Assembly (NCBI GenBank): GCA_900556795.1 | Contig: USQD01000014.1 | Coordinates: forward strand, 1-15,899 | Direction of reading: 5' to 3' | DNA: 15,899 nucleotides | Source of the DNA: an uncultured Prevotella sp. | Lineage (GTDB): Bacteria > Bacteroidota > Bacteroidia > Bacteroidales > Bacteroidaceae | Shown here: positions 15,818 through 15,899 of the stretch, piece by piece | Numbering within the stretch: position 1 is the stretch's first letter | How the letters are laid out: each line of letters begins with the position of its first letter | The notes under the pieces: model-generated | Databases searched by the model: none | Seen by the model: only the letters and a program-made list of their open reading frames with translations | Told to the model about the DNA's origin: nothing | Position numbers and translations under genes: made by a program

Positions 15818-15829
15818 TGGTCTCAAAAG

Positions 15830-15899
15830 AGATCGGAAGAGCGTCGTGTAGGGAAAGAGTGTAGATCTCGGTGGTCGCCGTATCATTAAAAAAAAAAAA
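15830..15899 (+). other. Illumina P5 adapter read-through plus poly-A (contaminant)
   Basis: AGATCGGAAGAGCGTCGTGT starts the reverse complement of the universal (P5) TruSeq adapter at 15830-15887, ending CCGTATCATT, followed by 12 A. It has no i5 index, so the library was single-indexed. The poly-A after the flow-cell oligo is typical of four-colour Illumina read-through. Its reverse translation yields the well-known false peptide PPRSTLFPYTTLFRS. Confidence 0.98.

Noticed and set aside
15674..15886. Leftward open frame at the right end
   Set aside because: Its first residues (RRPPRSTLFPYTTLFRS) are translated P5 adapter, and the rest is non-coding terminator region.
1..15899. CRISPR arrays, tRNA or rRNA genes, insertion sequences
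   Set aside because: I saw no spaced direct-repeat array, no tRNA-like cloverleaf, no rRNA signature and no transposase.

Overview
This is a 15.9-kb contig from a tailed bacteriophage or prophage, probably of a Bacteroidales host (Prevotella/Bacteroides-like). The host call is inferred: the two best promoter candidates carry the Bacteroidetes -7 motif TAnnTTTG, start codons are preceded by A-rich rather than Shine-Dalgarno leaders, and the protein types (D12 methyltransferase, PAPS-reductase-like enzyme, holin-4-like protein, very long tape measure) are typical of gut Bacteroidales siphophages. Both ends are not biology: bases 1-71 are the Illumina P7 adapter with an index, and 15830-15899 are the P5 read-through adapter plus poly-A. 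Real sequence runs from about 72 to 15829.

Layout. A divergent promoter region at 6700-6924 splits the window. Leftward (- strand) runs a packaging/DNA-modification operon: a PAPS-reductase-like PP-loop protein (6699-5848), a 261-aa protein that may be the small terminase (5742-4957), a 75-aa Cys/His mini-protein (4964-4737), three DNA methyltransferases in a row (4703-4108, 4087-3315, 3293-2107), and the large terminase (2065 to the contig end, truncated). Rightward (+ strand) runs a tail/lysis operon: a holin-like membrane protein (6925-7551), two small tail-completion-type proteins (7614-8216, 8220-8774) and a 2261-aa tape measure protein (8854-15639), closed by a strong intrinsic terminator at 15698-15732. 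No capsid or portal genes are in the window; they presumably lie beyond the ends.

The most unusual signal is in the modification genes. All three methyltransferases are interrupted at homopolymers (coding-strand G7, G9, and a set of G7/G5/G5/A12/G7), and each gene is exactly one base short, modulo 3, of a full-length reading frame. A similar G7 lies in frame inside the PAPS-reductase-like gene. I noticed no G/C run longer than 5 in any other gene. In the D12 methyltransferase, the 359 bases covering the expected target-recognition region contain no TAA, TAG or TGA in any frame on the coding strand. Three degenerate copies of an RLQ/RLE-type repeat sit there in three different frames, separated by the homopolymers. 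A +1 change at any one of five tracts restores a full-length enzyme, each time with a different frame mosaic in the recognition region. This suggests phase-variable, possibly frame-shuffled, phage DNA methylation. Sequencing error or gene decay must be excluded from the raw reads. The D12 enzyme ends in QLSLF and the second methyltransferase in QPSLF, matching or resembling the beta-sliding-clamp binding motif.
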